Below are positions 7,920 through 14,368 of a stretch of 16,800 nucleotides of DNA, in pieces. The stretch comes from Roseomonas sp. (GTDB taxonomy: Bacteria; Pseudomonadota; Alphaproteobacteria; Acetobacterales; Acetobacteraceae), in NCBI GenBank assembly GCA_020249415.1, contig JADCFR010000397.1, forward strand, positions 1 to 16,800, in the 5' to 3' direction. The translations under genes and the position numbers were made by a program. The notes below the pieces were generated by a model. That model was not told the DNA's origin. It did no database searches and was given only the letters and a program-made list of their open reading frames with translations. The stretch's first letter is position 1. Each line of letters starts with the position of its first letter.

Positions 7920-8719
7920 CCCCATTTCTGAATATCGAACGTGAAGGCGGCATCGTCATTTTCACGCTTAACCGGCCCGAAAAGCGCAATGCGATTTCAA
8001 CGCGCGCGGAATGTGAGGAAGTGGAAACCGCCTGCCGCACCCTGTCGCGTGATGATAGCGTGCGCTGCGTGATCGTGACTGGTGCGGGTTCCGCCTTTTG
8101 CGCCGGCGGTGATCTGAAAGGCATGCGCGACAAGACGGGGATTACCGGCGGCGGTACAGGGGCGGAGATCCGCGAATCCTATCGTCGCGGTATTCAATTG
8201 ATTCCACTCGCACTTTATGAATTGGATATTCCAACCATTGCCGCCGTGAATGGGCCGGCGATTGGTGCGGGGCTCGACCTTGCCCTCATGTGCGATATTC
8301 GCGTCGCCAGCGAAAAGGCACTATTTGCCGAAAGCTTCGTCAAGGTTGGTATCGTGCCAGGTGATGGCGGAGCCTATTTGCTGCCGAAAGTGGTTGGCAT
8401 GTCTAAGGCTTTGGAATTGTCGCTGACGGGGGAAACCATTGGCCCAGCGGAGGCCCTGGCCTGCGGCATGGTTTCCAAAGTGGTCGCACCGGAAGCACTG
8501 CTGGATGCCGCACGCGCCATTGCCGCAAAAATCGCCGCCAATCCGCCGCAAGCGGTGCGGCTGACCAAGCGCCTGCTGCGGGAAAGCCAGCACACGCGGC
8601 TATCTACCCTGCTTGAAATGTCGGCAGCCTATCAGGCGCTGGCGCATGGCACGCGGGATCATCGCGAAGCGGTGGATGCCATGCTGGAAAAGCGCGCTCC
8701 AAGCTTTGAAGGACGGTGA
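7916..8719 (+). CDS. Enoyl-CoA hydratase/isomerase (crotonase) family protein
   Basis: A 267-residue crotonase-fold enzyme. Oxyanion-hole segments are SAFCAGGDLKGM at 59-70 and NGPAIGAGLDLALMCD at 112-127. The two hydratase glutamates are not conserved: D121 replaces the first (GGGCEL in rat enoyl-CoA hydratase) and F141 the second (QPE). Asp150 in VPGDGG is a possible alternative acid/base, as seen in crotonases with other chemistry. The ATG at 7916 overlaps the previous stop as ATGA, preceded by GGAGGA; the longer frame from 7793 is rejected. As last gene of the operon it probably hydrates or isomerises the unsaturated acyl-CoA made by the dehydrogenase pair or the LvaC-like enzyme. Hydratase versus isomerase cannot be decided. 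Confidence 0.9.
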   Translation: MTPFLNIEREGGIVIFTLNRPEKRNAISTRAECEEVETACRTLSRDDSVRCVIVTGAGSAFCAGGDLKGMRDKTGITGGGTGAEIRESYRRGIQLIPLALYELDIPTIAAVNGPAIGAGLDLALMCDIRVASEKALFAESFVKVGIVPGDGGAYLLPKVVGMSKALELSLTGETIGPAEALACGMVSKVVAPEALLDAARAIAAKIAANPPQAVRLTKRLLRESQHTRLSTLLEMSAAYQALAHGTRDHREAVDAMLEKRAPSFEGR

Positions 8720-8723
8720 AGAT

Positions 8724-8737
8724 ATGATGTAGGTCAA
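8724..8737. promoter_or_regulatory. Weak candidate FNR-type box
   Basis: The bases ATGATGTAGGTCAA resemble TTGAT-N4-ATCAA with two of ten consensus positions different. The site lies just after the crotonase stop and 54 nt before the next ATG, in the only non-coding gap of this part. It gains some support from two better boxes elsewhere in the window and from the encoded FNR-type regulator. On its own it would not be convincing, and no clear -10 element sits at the expected distance. Confidence 0.35.
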
Positions 8738-8791
8738 GGAAAAGTTCGGACCGAAGGCGCAAGAACCACCCGAAGCAGAAGGGACAGGATC

Positions 8792-9247
8792 ATGACCTTA
8801 CCGAACCAGAATTTCAGTGCCCAAGCCATCTGGGATTATGTGGACGGCAAGAAGCGTGCCGCCGAGGCCGCCGAGAGGGCCGAAGCGGCGGCGCGTCGCG
8901 AGGAACAGGAAAAGCTGCGCGAAGCCTTTGAGGCGCGAGAGATTGCACCCGATGCGCTGGATCGCATCGCGACCCTCGTGCGCCGCGCGGTGGATGCCGG
9001 CGAAAGGGAGGCGATGGTGATGCGCTTCCCATCCGAATGGTTGCCGGATCAGGGGCGGTCCATCACCAGCCATGACCCGGCCTGGCGCGAAAGACTGAGC
9101 GGCTTTCCGAAGCGCGCCTATGAATTCTATGAACGCGAATTGGCGCCGCGTGGCTTCCAGATCAAGGTACAAATCCTTGATTGGCCTGGCGGCATGCCAG
9201 GAGATGTCGGTTGGTTCATCACCTGGAAACGTCCGGAAGAAGATTAA
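8792..9247 (+). CDS. Hypothetical protein with N-terminal coiled coil
   Basis: A 151-residue soluble protein that I cannot assign to a named function. Residues 1-18 include AIWDYVDGKKR. Residues about 20-52 are a highly charged Ala/Glu/Arg-rich helix, very likely a coiled coil. The C-terminal half looks globular, with AMVMRFPSEWLPDQGRS near 74-90, FYERELAPRGFQIKVQILDW near 112-131, and GGMPGDVGWFITW at the end. There is no signal peptide, membrane segment or metal motif. AGGGACAGGA ahead of the ATG is a good ribosome binding site. A 72-nt gap separates it from the catabolic operon, and the universal stress protein gene follows. A weak FNR-like box upstream suggests shared low-oxygen control. 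The coding call is firm given composition and RBS; function is unknown. Confidence 0.82.
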   Translation: MTLPNQNFSAQAIWDYVDGKKRAAEAAERAEAAARREEQEKLREAFEAREIAPDALDRIATLVRRAVDAGEREAMVMRFPSEWLPDQGRSITSHDPAWRERLSGFPKRAYEFYERELAPRGFQIKVQILDWPGGMPGDVGWFITWKRPEED

Positions 9248-9259
9248 GCTGCGCGGAAC

Positions 9260-9273
9260 TTGACATTCATCAA
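9260..9273. promoter_or_regulatory. Candidate FNR box upstream of universal stress protein gene
   Basis: TTGACATTCATCAA fits the FNR/FixK/ANR consensus TTGAT-N4-ATCAA with one mismatch and has the perfect TTGA-N6-TCAA core. It starts 12 nt after the preceding stop codon and ends 55 nt before the chosen start of the stress protein gene. If centred at -41.5, transcription would begin near 9308 with a modest TATCCG at 9296-9301 as -10, leaving a short leader with a strong ribosome binding site. The window encodes a matching FNR-type regulator. Function is inferred from sequence fit and context. Confidence 0.65.
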
Positions 9274-9314
9274 GACAGCGGTTGACGATCCTGGCTATCC
9301 GGGCGTCATTCCTC

Positions 9315-9323
9315 GGGAGGAGG
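9315..9323 (+). promoter_or_regulatory. Strong ribosome binding site fixing the stress-protein start
   Basis: GGGAGGAGG ends 5 nt before the ATG at 9329. It supports that ATG over the upstream in-frame TTG at 9260, which has no such site and lies inside the FNR-type box. Confidence 0.75.
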
Positions 9324-9328
9324 CTGAG

Positions 9329-10168
9329 ATGCAGCTCTGTGAAATTCTCGTCAATCTGGACCCATCGCCGCGTGCGCAGGCCAGGCTTGATATCGCGGCG
9401 TCGCTCGCGCGCCAGCATGGCGCGCATCTGACCGCGTTGCAGGTGATTGATGTCGCAATCCCGGTCATGGCGATGGCTGATGGCGGCGGTGGTGGCGCAG
9501 TCATCGCTGAATTGATGGAACAGATGCGTCAATCAGCGCTTGCCGCCGGTGTGAAGCTGAAGGCAGCGTTTGAAGCAGCGCTCGCGCGCGAAGGCATCAT
9601 GGGTGAATGGCGGCAGGTGGAAGGCACCACGCCGGAAATCCTCGCGCTGCATGGCCGCTATGCTGATCTTTTGGTGCTGGGGCAGGATGATCCGAAAAGC
9701 GATTCCGCTGGCCTGCTTGAAACCGTGTTGTTTGATTCAGGGCGCCCGGTGCTCGCCATTCCTTTTGCCGGTAATTTCAAAAGCATTGGCAAGCGTGTGC
9801 TGGTTGGCTGGAATGCCAGCCGCGAAGCAACACGTGCGCTGCATGATGCCCTGCCGCTGATCGCCAAGGCAGAAACAGCCACGGTTTTCCTGGCCAATCC
9901 CAAGCGCGGTCTGGATGGGCATGGTGAAGAACCCGGTGCCGATATCGCGCGGCATTTGGCGCGCCATGGGCTGAAGGTGGAAGTTGCCAAGGCAGTGGCA
10001 GAGGACGTCGCGGATTCAGCGCTGCTGCTTAATCACGCGAGTGACATGGGCGCAGATTTGCTGGTGATGGGCGCTTATGGCCATTCACGTTTGCGTGAAT
10101 TCATTTTGGGTGGCGTCACGCGCAGCCTGTTGCGGGAAATGACGATACCCGTGCTGCTGTCACATTAA
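9329..10168 (+). CDS. Universal stress protein, two tandem UspA domains
   Basis: A 279-residue cytoplasmic protein made of two UspA domains. Domain 1 (about 1-146) begins CEILVNLDPS and ends RPVLAIP. Domain 2 (about 154-279) begins KRVLVGWNASREATRAL and carries the ATP-binding pattern G-AYG-x9-G (G248, G251, G261/G262 with T264) before IPVLLSH. Domain 1 lacks this motif, so only domain 2 is expected to bind ATP. Tandem Usp proteins are common in alphaproteobacteria and often induced at low oxygen or in stationary phase. Start chosen from the GGGAGGAGG site; the upstream TTG would add a poorly conserved 23-residue leader. An FNR-type box lies upstream. The gene ends 4 nt from a convergent methyltransferase gene, with no visible terminator hairpin between them. 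Confidence 0.92.
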   Translation: MQLCEILVNLDPSPRAQARLDIAASLARQHGAHLTALQVIDVAIPVMAMADGGGGGAVIAELMEQMRQSALAAGVKLKAAFEAALAREGIMGEWRQVEGTTPEILALHGRYADLLVLGQDDPKSDSAGLLETVLFDSGRPVLAIPFAGNFKSIGKRVLVGWNASREATRALHDALPLIAKAETATVFLANPKRGLDGHGEEPGADIARHLARHGLKVEVAKAVAEDVADSALLLNHASDMGADLLVMGAYGHSRLREFILGGVTRSLLREMTIPVLLSH

Positions 10169-10172
10169 AGCT

Positions 10173-10781
10173 TCACGGCAGCCGGCGAAAAATCACGGAT
10201 AGGTTATTCGCCGGCATCGCCTCAATCACCGGCGCAGCGAAACCTGCCGCACTGGCAAGATCAGCAACCGCTTCCAGATCACGCACGCCCCAGCGCGCAT
10301 CCTGGGCGCGCAGGCTGGCATCAAATTCGGCATTGCTGGGCGCGGTGTAATCGCCCCCCTGTTTGAAGGGGCCATATAGGAACAGCATGCCATTCGGTGG
10401 TAGGATGCGCGCGGCACCCTGCATGAGCGCCGCCGTCGCTGCCCATGGCGCGATATGAATCATATTGATGCAGATAACCGCATCGGCCTTTTGTAGCGGC
10501 CAGGCATTGGCCATCACATCAAGGGTAAGCGGCGCCAATAGATTGGCCAGTCGCGCTTCCGCCCGCCACGCTGCGATGCTGGCAAGGGCCGCCGCATCAG
10601 GATCGCTCGGCTGAAAACGCAGCGCCGAGAAATGCGCGGCGAAATGCAGCGCGTGTTCTCCCGATCCGCTTGCAATTTCCAGCACAAGACCGGATGCCGG
10701 CAAATGGCGCGCCAGGACTTCGGTGATCGCGGCCTTGTTGCGGGCGACGGCGGGCGCAAAGCGGCGGGCGTCTTCTGACAT
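10173..10781 (-). CDS. DUF938-family SAM-dependent methyltransferase
   Basis: A 202-residue class I methyltransferase of the DUF938 type. The SAM-binding motif I is VLEIASGSGEH at 33-43. The N-terminal RFAPAVARNKAAI, the PSDPD acidic loop near 58-62, ICINMIHIAPW near 103-113 and LYGPFKQGGDYT near 135-146 are all characteristic. The substrate of this family is not established. Start at 10781 (MSEDARRF) is chosen because the motif-bearing protein begins there and it falls 4 nt after the stop of the lyase gene. The longer frame to 11138 would overlap that gene by over 350 nt and is rejected. It is probably co-transcribed with the lyase gene. Product family is sure, role unknown. Confidence 0.88.
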   Translation of the reverse strand: MSEDARRFAPAVARNKAAITEVLARHLPASGLVLEIASGSGEHALHFAAHFSALRFQPSDPDAAALASIAAWRAEARLANLLAPLTLDVMANAWPLQKADAVICINMIHIAPWAATAALMQGAARILPPNGMLFLYGPFKQGGDYTAPSNAEFDASLRAQDARWGVRDLEAVADLASAAGFAAPVIEAMPANNLSVIFRRLP

Positions 10782-10785
10782 CGGC

Positions 10786-11760
10786 TCACGCCGCGCGTGC
10801 GCGAAACCGCGCCAGAGTCCCGCCGCGCAGTACAGCGCTCGGCAGGCGCCGATCCAGAATGCGTTCCGCAAGCCTGCCCGCCTCCACCAGCGCTTCCAGA
10901 TCAATGCCGGTTGCAATGCCAAGCTCGGCGCAGAGCAGCGCCAATTCCTCGGTCGCGATATTGCCAGGCGCGCCTGGCTGGCCGGCGAAGGGGCAGCCGC
11001 CAAGGCCACCGACTGCGGCATCAAAACGCGCGACCCCCATGCGCAGCCCCGCCATCGCATTGGCAATGCCAAGCCCGCGCGTGTCATGCAAATGCAGCGC
11101 AAGCCGCAATTCCGGCCAGCGATTGCGCACTTCGCCAATCACCGCCTCGATCTGGTGCGGATTGGCCCAGCCCATGGTATCGGCCAGCGTCAAATCACGA
11201 ATGGTGACACCGGCTTCGCTTGCACCGGCTTCGCTTGCAATCGCCAAACCATCTTTCACTGCTGCCATCACCTGCGCTGGCGCAACATCGCCGGCGTAAT
11301 TGCAGCCAAAGGCCGCCTGCAGCCCAATGCGCGTGACCGGCACGCCAGCCGCGATATGCGCCGCTGTTTGCTTGCGCATCGCCTCAATCTGCCCAGCGCG
11401 ATCGCGATTCAGATTCTTCAGCGAAAACGCCTCAGACGCCGCAAGGCTGATGGACCCGAAAAGATGCAGCCGATCCTTGAAGGCCAAAGCGCGATCCAAC
11501 CCAGCTGCGTTGAACCAGAGCGCGGTGTAGTGGATATCGGGATTGGGCCTGAAGCCCGCGACCACTGCTTCCGCGTCGGACCAGCCCGGCACCAGCCTGG
11601 GCGAGACAAAGGACGCCACCTGAATATGCCTGAGGCCGGTTGCCGAAAGCGCATCAATCAGCGCGATCTTGTCAGCGCTGGGGATGGGGTTCTTTTCGAT
11701 CTGAAAACCCTCACGCGGGCCTTCCTCGGCAATCTCAACCTTGCGCGGCAAATCGGACAT
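10786..11760 (-). CDS. Hydroxymethylglutaryl-CoA lyase family enzyme
   Basis: A 324-residue TIM-barrel enzyme of the HMGL-like DRE-TIM family, probably cleaving a 3-hydroxy-3-methylglutaryl-CoA-type thioester to acetyl-CoA and a keto acid. R16-E17 in EEGPREGFQ match human R41-D42, so the metal-binding Asp is replaced by Glu. The metal His pair is HLHD (H223, H225). The catalytic Cys lies in GGLGGCPFAGQPGAPGNIATEE (Cys256), although this loop carries an extra residue or two compared with the usual CPYAPGASGN. A 15-bp tandem duplication inside the gene encodes ASEAG twice. The start at 11760 has AAGGAATC upstream as ribosome binding site. It could serve leucine or branched-chain catabolism; a different hydroxyacyl-CoA substrate is possible given the altered residues. 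Confidence 0.88.
   Translation of the reverse strand: MSDLPRKVEIAEEGPREGFQIEKNPIPSADKIALIDALSATGLRHIQVASFVSPRLVPGWSDAEAVVAGFRPNPDIHYTALWFNAAGLDRALAFKDRLHLFGSISLAASEAFSLKNLNRDRAGQIEAMRKQTAAHIAAGVPVTRIGLQAAFGCNYAGDVAPAQVMAAVKDGLAIASEAGASEAGVTIRDLTLADTMGWANPHQIEAVIGEVRNRWPELRLALHLHDTRGLGIANAMAGLRMGVARFDAAVGGLGGCPFAGQPGAPGNIATEELALLCAELGIATGIDLEALVEAGRLAERILDRRLPSAVLRGGTLARFRARAA
11209..11238. repeat. 15-bp perfect tandem duplication inside lyase gene
   Basis: The unit ACCGGCTTCGCTTGC occurs twice back to back (11209-11223 and 11224-11238). It is in frame and gives the repeated peptide ASEAG-ASEAG at residues 175-184 of the minus-strand HMG-CoA-lyase-family protein. It looks like a replication-slippage expansion that leaves the reading frame open. 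Confidence 0.9.
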
Positions 11761-11800
11761 GAGCAGATTCCTTAGGCTGCGCGAACACTATCGCAGCAGC

Positions 11801-11835
11801 ACGCGGCCGTGAATGCGGTGGCCTTCAGGCCGCGT
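11801..11835 (-). terminator. Possible hairpin at the end of the FNR-type gene
   Basis: An 8-bp inverted repeat (ACGCGGCC at 11801-11808, GGCCGCGT at 11828-11835) spans the regulator stop codon, with a nested GGCC-TTCA-GGCC hairpin at 11820-11831. It could stall transcription between the regulator and the downstream lyase gene. There is no T-run, so it is not a canonical intrinsic terminator and may only be GC-rich coding chance. Confidence 0.25.
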
Positions 11836-12577
11836 CCTCACCCTCACCGGTGCCAAGGGCGGTCAGTGCGTCTTCATTCAGGATTTCAATGCCGCTTTGC
11901 CCATGCAGGCGGATCAGGTTGCGGCGACGGAAACTGGAAATGGCGCGGCTCACGGTTTCCAAGGTCAGGCCGAGGAATTCGCCAATATCGGCGCGCGTCG
12001 CCGGCAGATCAAAGACCGGTCCACGATGGCCACGGCGACGCTGCGCCTCCACCAATGAAAGCAGAAACGCCGCGACGCGCTCTTCCGCAGTGAAGCGGCC
12101 CAGCGCCATGATGTGTTCCTGGCTTTGCGCCAATTCCCGCGCGCAGAGGTCAAGAAAGCGGCGTTCCAGCAGCGGGTAGCGACGGAATAATTGTTCAAGT
12201 CGGCGGCGTTCCATGCGGCAGACCCGCCCGTCGGTCAGCATCTCGGCGCCGAAGGCGTGTTCCTCGCCAGGGGTAAAGCCCAGGATGTCGCCCGCGAAGC
12301 GGAAGCCGATCGCGGCCTGGCGGCCATCCGGCAATACGCGCATCAGACGCGCCGTGCCTTCCGTCAGCGTATAGACGTAACGCGCATCATCGCCCTGATG
12401 GAAAATCGGCGCGCGGGGCTTGAGCGCCACGCGCTCACTATCCGCAGCCATGTCATCCAGGGCGGCGGCATCCAGCGGCGCGCAAAGCCCAAGGGAGCGT
12501 GATCCGCATTTCACGCAGACATCGGCCTCGGCCCCAAGGCCATCCATCATCGAACGTGTGACATCAAGCGGAGTCAT
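11825..12577 (-). CDS. Crp/Fnr-family regulator with FNR-type cysteine cluster
   Basis: A 250-residue transcription regulator. N-terminal cysteines C21-x2-C24-x7-C32 plus C110 match the pattern of alphaproteobacterial FnrN-type proteins, which bind an oxygen-labile [4Fe-4S] cluster. A cyclic-nucleotide-type beta-barrel follows (about 45-125, FHQGDDARYVYTLTEGTARL), then a dimerisation helix and a winged helix-turn-helix near 182-215. The recognition helix reads TLETVSRAIS, giving the E-x-x-S-R contacts that in FNR read TTGAT half-sites. Start at 12577 (MTPLDVTRS) is preferred: the frame is open to 12838, but that extension would cover the divergent promoter and the neighbouring gene start. The ribosome site is weak. 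It probably activates genes under low oxygen, including its neighbours; targets are inferred. Confidence 0.9.
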   Translation of the reverse strand: MTPLDVTRSMMDGLGAEADVCVKCGSRSLGLCAPLDAAALDDMAADSERVALKPRAPIFHQGDDARYVYTLTEGTARLMRVLPDGRQAAIGFRFAGDILGFTPGEEHAFGAEMLTDGRVCRMERRRLEQLFRRYPLLERRFLDLCARELAQSQEHIMALGRFTAEERVAAFLLSLVEAQRRRGHRGPVFDLPATRADIGEFLGLTLETVSRAISSFRRRNLIRLHGQSGIEILNEDALTALGTGEGEDAA

Positions 12578-12763
12578 GTTTGCCTGCCGTCTTGCTTTGC
12601 CTTCATGCGCTGACCTTTTTAGCGGTCTACGCTTCTTTCTCATACTCGCCGCTTTTTTGCTTTTTATCAATAGAAATCCACCCAGGCAGCGCGAGGCTGG
12701 ACAAAGCGTAACTGCGGGACAAGGCTGATCCCATGGGGGACCCAGCACCCCGGGGAGAATAAC
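12578..12763. promoter_or_regulatory. Divergent promoter region
   Basis: This 186-nt gap is the longest non-coding stretch in the window and is clearly more AT-rich around 12611-12680, with several T-runs. It separates the FNR-type regulator (-) from the beta-CASP gene (+), so it must hold both promoters unless one gene is read through. On the minus strand, TTGATA (12670-12665), 17 nt, then GAGTAT is a possible but imperfect sigma70-type promoter overlapping the FNR-like box, which would allow autoregulation. No convincing -10 was found for the plus-strand gene. CGGGGAGAATAAC immediately before 12764 is its ribosome binding site. Confidence 0.6.
12657..12670. promoter_or_regulatory. Candidate FNR box between regulator and beta-CASP gene
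   Basis: TTGCTTTTTATCAA matches TTGAT-N4-ATCAA in nine of ten consensus positions; the ATCAA half is perfect. It sits 79 nt from the regulator start and 93 nt from the beta-CASP start, in the AT-rich divergent region. The adjacent regulator carries the residues expected to bind it, so autoregulation and control of the divergent gene are plausible. A chance match in AT-rich DNA cannot be excluded. Confidence 0.5.
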
Positions 12764-14356
12764 ATGGCCATATCCGTCAAGGTTTGTGGCGCGGCGCGCA
12801 CGGTGACCGGCTATTGCCTGCTGTTTGACACGGGCCACGCCCGGTTTCTGGTGGATTGCGGCATGTTCCAGGGGCCAAAGACGCTAAAATCCCTGAATTG
12901 GGAAGAATTTCCCTTCAACCCGCGTGATATTGATGCGGTTCTGCTGACCCATGCCCATATCGACCATTCCGGCCTGCTGCCCAAGCTGAGGGCCGCCGGC
13001 TTTCGGGGCGTGATCCACGCCACGGCTGCCACGGCAGATCTTTGCGCCGTTATGTTGCCGGATTCCGGCCATGTGCAGGAAATGGAGGTGGCGCAGCTCA
13101 ATCGTCGCAACCGCCGCAAGGGGCGCGCCCCAGTATACCCGATTTACACGGTGGCGGATGCCGCGGCGGTGATCCCGGCCTTTCGCGCCACCCCGTTTGG
13201 GCGCTGGTTGGAACCCCTGCCGGGCGTGCGTGCGCGCTGGTGGAATGCGGGGCATATGCTGGGTTCGGCTTCCATCGAAATTGAAATCAGCAATGGCAAG
13301 GATGCGCCGGTGCGCGTGCTGGTCTCCGGCGATCTGGGCCCGGAATGTTCGGTGTTTCATCATGAAGCGGAAGCACCCGGCGCCGCGGATCACGTGTTCC
13401 TGGAAAGCACCTATGGCGATGAGGATCGGCCCTGCATTGATCACGCGGCACGGCGCGCGAAGCTGGCGGCCATTGTGCAGGCGGCGGCCAAGCCCAATGG
13501 TGTGCTGCTGATCCCCGCCTTCGCGGTGGAGCGGACGCAAGAGATTTGTTGGGATCTTGTGACGCTGATGCAGGCCGGTACCATCCCGGCGGTGCCGGTT
13601 TTCATGGACAGCCCGCTTGCGATCCGCGCGACAGAGGTGTTTTTGGAACATGCCGCGGCGCTGGAAAATGGCGATGCCATCAGCCGCGCCTTGCGTTCGC
13701 CATGGATCCGCCCGACCGAAAGTGGCGAAGCGAGCCGACGCATCGCGGAAGCCGAGGGGTTTCACATCATCATCGCGGGGTCAGGCATGTGCGATGCCGG
13801 GCGGATTCGGCATCATTTGAAGCGCTGGCTTTGGAACCCCAGCGCGACAGTGATGCTGACAGGCTATCAGGCGGAAGGCACGCTGGGGCGGCTATTGCAG
13901 GAAGGCAAGCGCGAAGTGCGTATCCAGGGCGAGACCATCCGGGTGGAGGCGCAGATCACCGAAATACGTGATTTCTCTGGCCATGCCGGTGCGGCGGAAT
14001 TGATGCGCTGGCTAGCGGCGCGCGGGCGTGTTTCCGGGGGTGTGTTTCTGCTGCATGGCGAAGCGCCGGCGATGGAAGCGCTTGCGAAACGCTTGACCGA
14101 AGGTGGCATTGCCGCAGCAGATCAGGTGATCATGCCGGTGCTGGATGAGCGATGGACACTTCCACAGGGCGCGAGACCGCTACGCCAGGATACCAAGGGG
14201 CGGCGCGCAGATCCGGCGCGGAGCATGCGCCCCGATTGGCATAATCAACGCGCGGCACTGATGCTCGCGATTGAAAGCGCCACGGAAAAGGCGCGTGACG
14301 ATGCCGCGCGGGAGGCCTTGCTGCACAAGCTGCGCGCGGTGCTGGAAGAAGGGTAG
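12764..14356 (+). CDS. Metallo-beta-lactamase fold beta-CASP protein (RNA-processing exonuclease type)
   Basis: A 530-residue CPSF73/YSH1-like protein. The zinc motif HAHIDH is at 63-68, the third metal His in NAGHMLGSAS near 163, and the bridging Asp in VSGDLG near 189. The beta-CASP insertion begins near 240-255 with LLIPAFAVERTQE (motif A region), followed by GSGMCDAGRIRHHL near 338-350 and the late metal-binding motifs DFSGHAGA near 402-409 and LLHGE near 429. All metal ligands appear present, so nuclease activity is likely. Family members process or degrade RNA. The C-terminal extension of about 65 residues after DERWTLPQG is charged and probably helical, giving a protein somewhat longer than compact family members. 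GGGGAGAA before the ATG is a good ribosome site. It is divergent from the FNR-type regulator and may be under its control. Confidence 0.9.
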   Translation: MAISVKVCGAARTVTGYCLLFDTGHARFLVDCGMFQGPKTLKSLNWEEFPFNPRDIDAVLLTHAHIDHSGLLPKLRAAGFRGVIHATAATADLCAVMLPDSGHVQEMEVAQLNRRNRRKGRAPVYPIYTVADAAAVIPAFRATPFGRWLEPLPGVRARWWNAGHMLGSASIEIEISNGKDAPVRVLVSGDLGPECSVFHHEAEAPGAADHVFLESTYGDEDRPCIDHAARRAKLAAIVQAAAKPNGVLLIPAFAVERTQEICWDLVTLMQAGTIPAVPVFMDSPLAIRATEVFLEHAAALENGDAISRALRSPWIRPTESGEASRRIAEAEGFHIIIAGSGMCDAGRIRHHLKRWLWNPSATVMLTGYQAEGTLGRLLQEGKREVRIQGETIRVEAQITEIRDFSGHAGAAELMRWLAARGRVSGGVFLLHGEAPAMEALAKRLTEGGIAAADQVIMPVLDERWTLPQGARPLRQDTKGRRADPARSMRPDWHNQRAALMLAIESATEKARDDAAREALLHKLRAVLEEG

Positions 14357-14368
14357 AGGCGCTCAGCT

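Noticed and set aside
8745..8755. Short palindrome TTCGG-A-CCGAA as a terminator or operator
   Set aside because: Arms of 5 bp with a 1-nt loop and no T-run; too short to support a claim.
9260..9328. TTG start at 9260 for the universal stress protein
   Set aside because: The ATG at 9329 follows a strong ribosome binding site and matches the usual N-terminus of Usp domains; the TTG lies in the FNR-type box.
10782..11138. N-terminal extension of the DUF938 methyltransferase
   Set aside because: It overlaps the well-supported lyase gene in another frame and adds sequence that does not resemble the family.
12578..12838. N-terminal extension of the FNR-type regulator reading to 12838
   Set aside because: It would cover the AT-rich divergent promoter region and the first 75 nt of the beta-CASP gene; the extension is unlike any Crp/Fnr N-terminus, and MTPLDVTRS at 12577 gives normal cysteine spacing from the start.
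14357..14368. Terminator between the convergent beta-CASP and TRAP permease genes
   Set aside because: Only 12 nt lie between the stop codons and no hairpin or T-run is visible; the same holds for the 4-nt convergent gap at 10169-10172.
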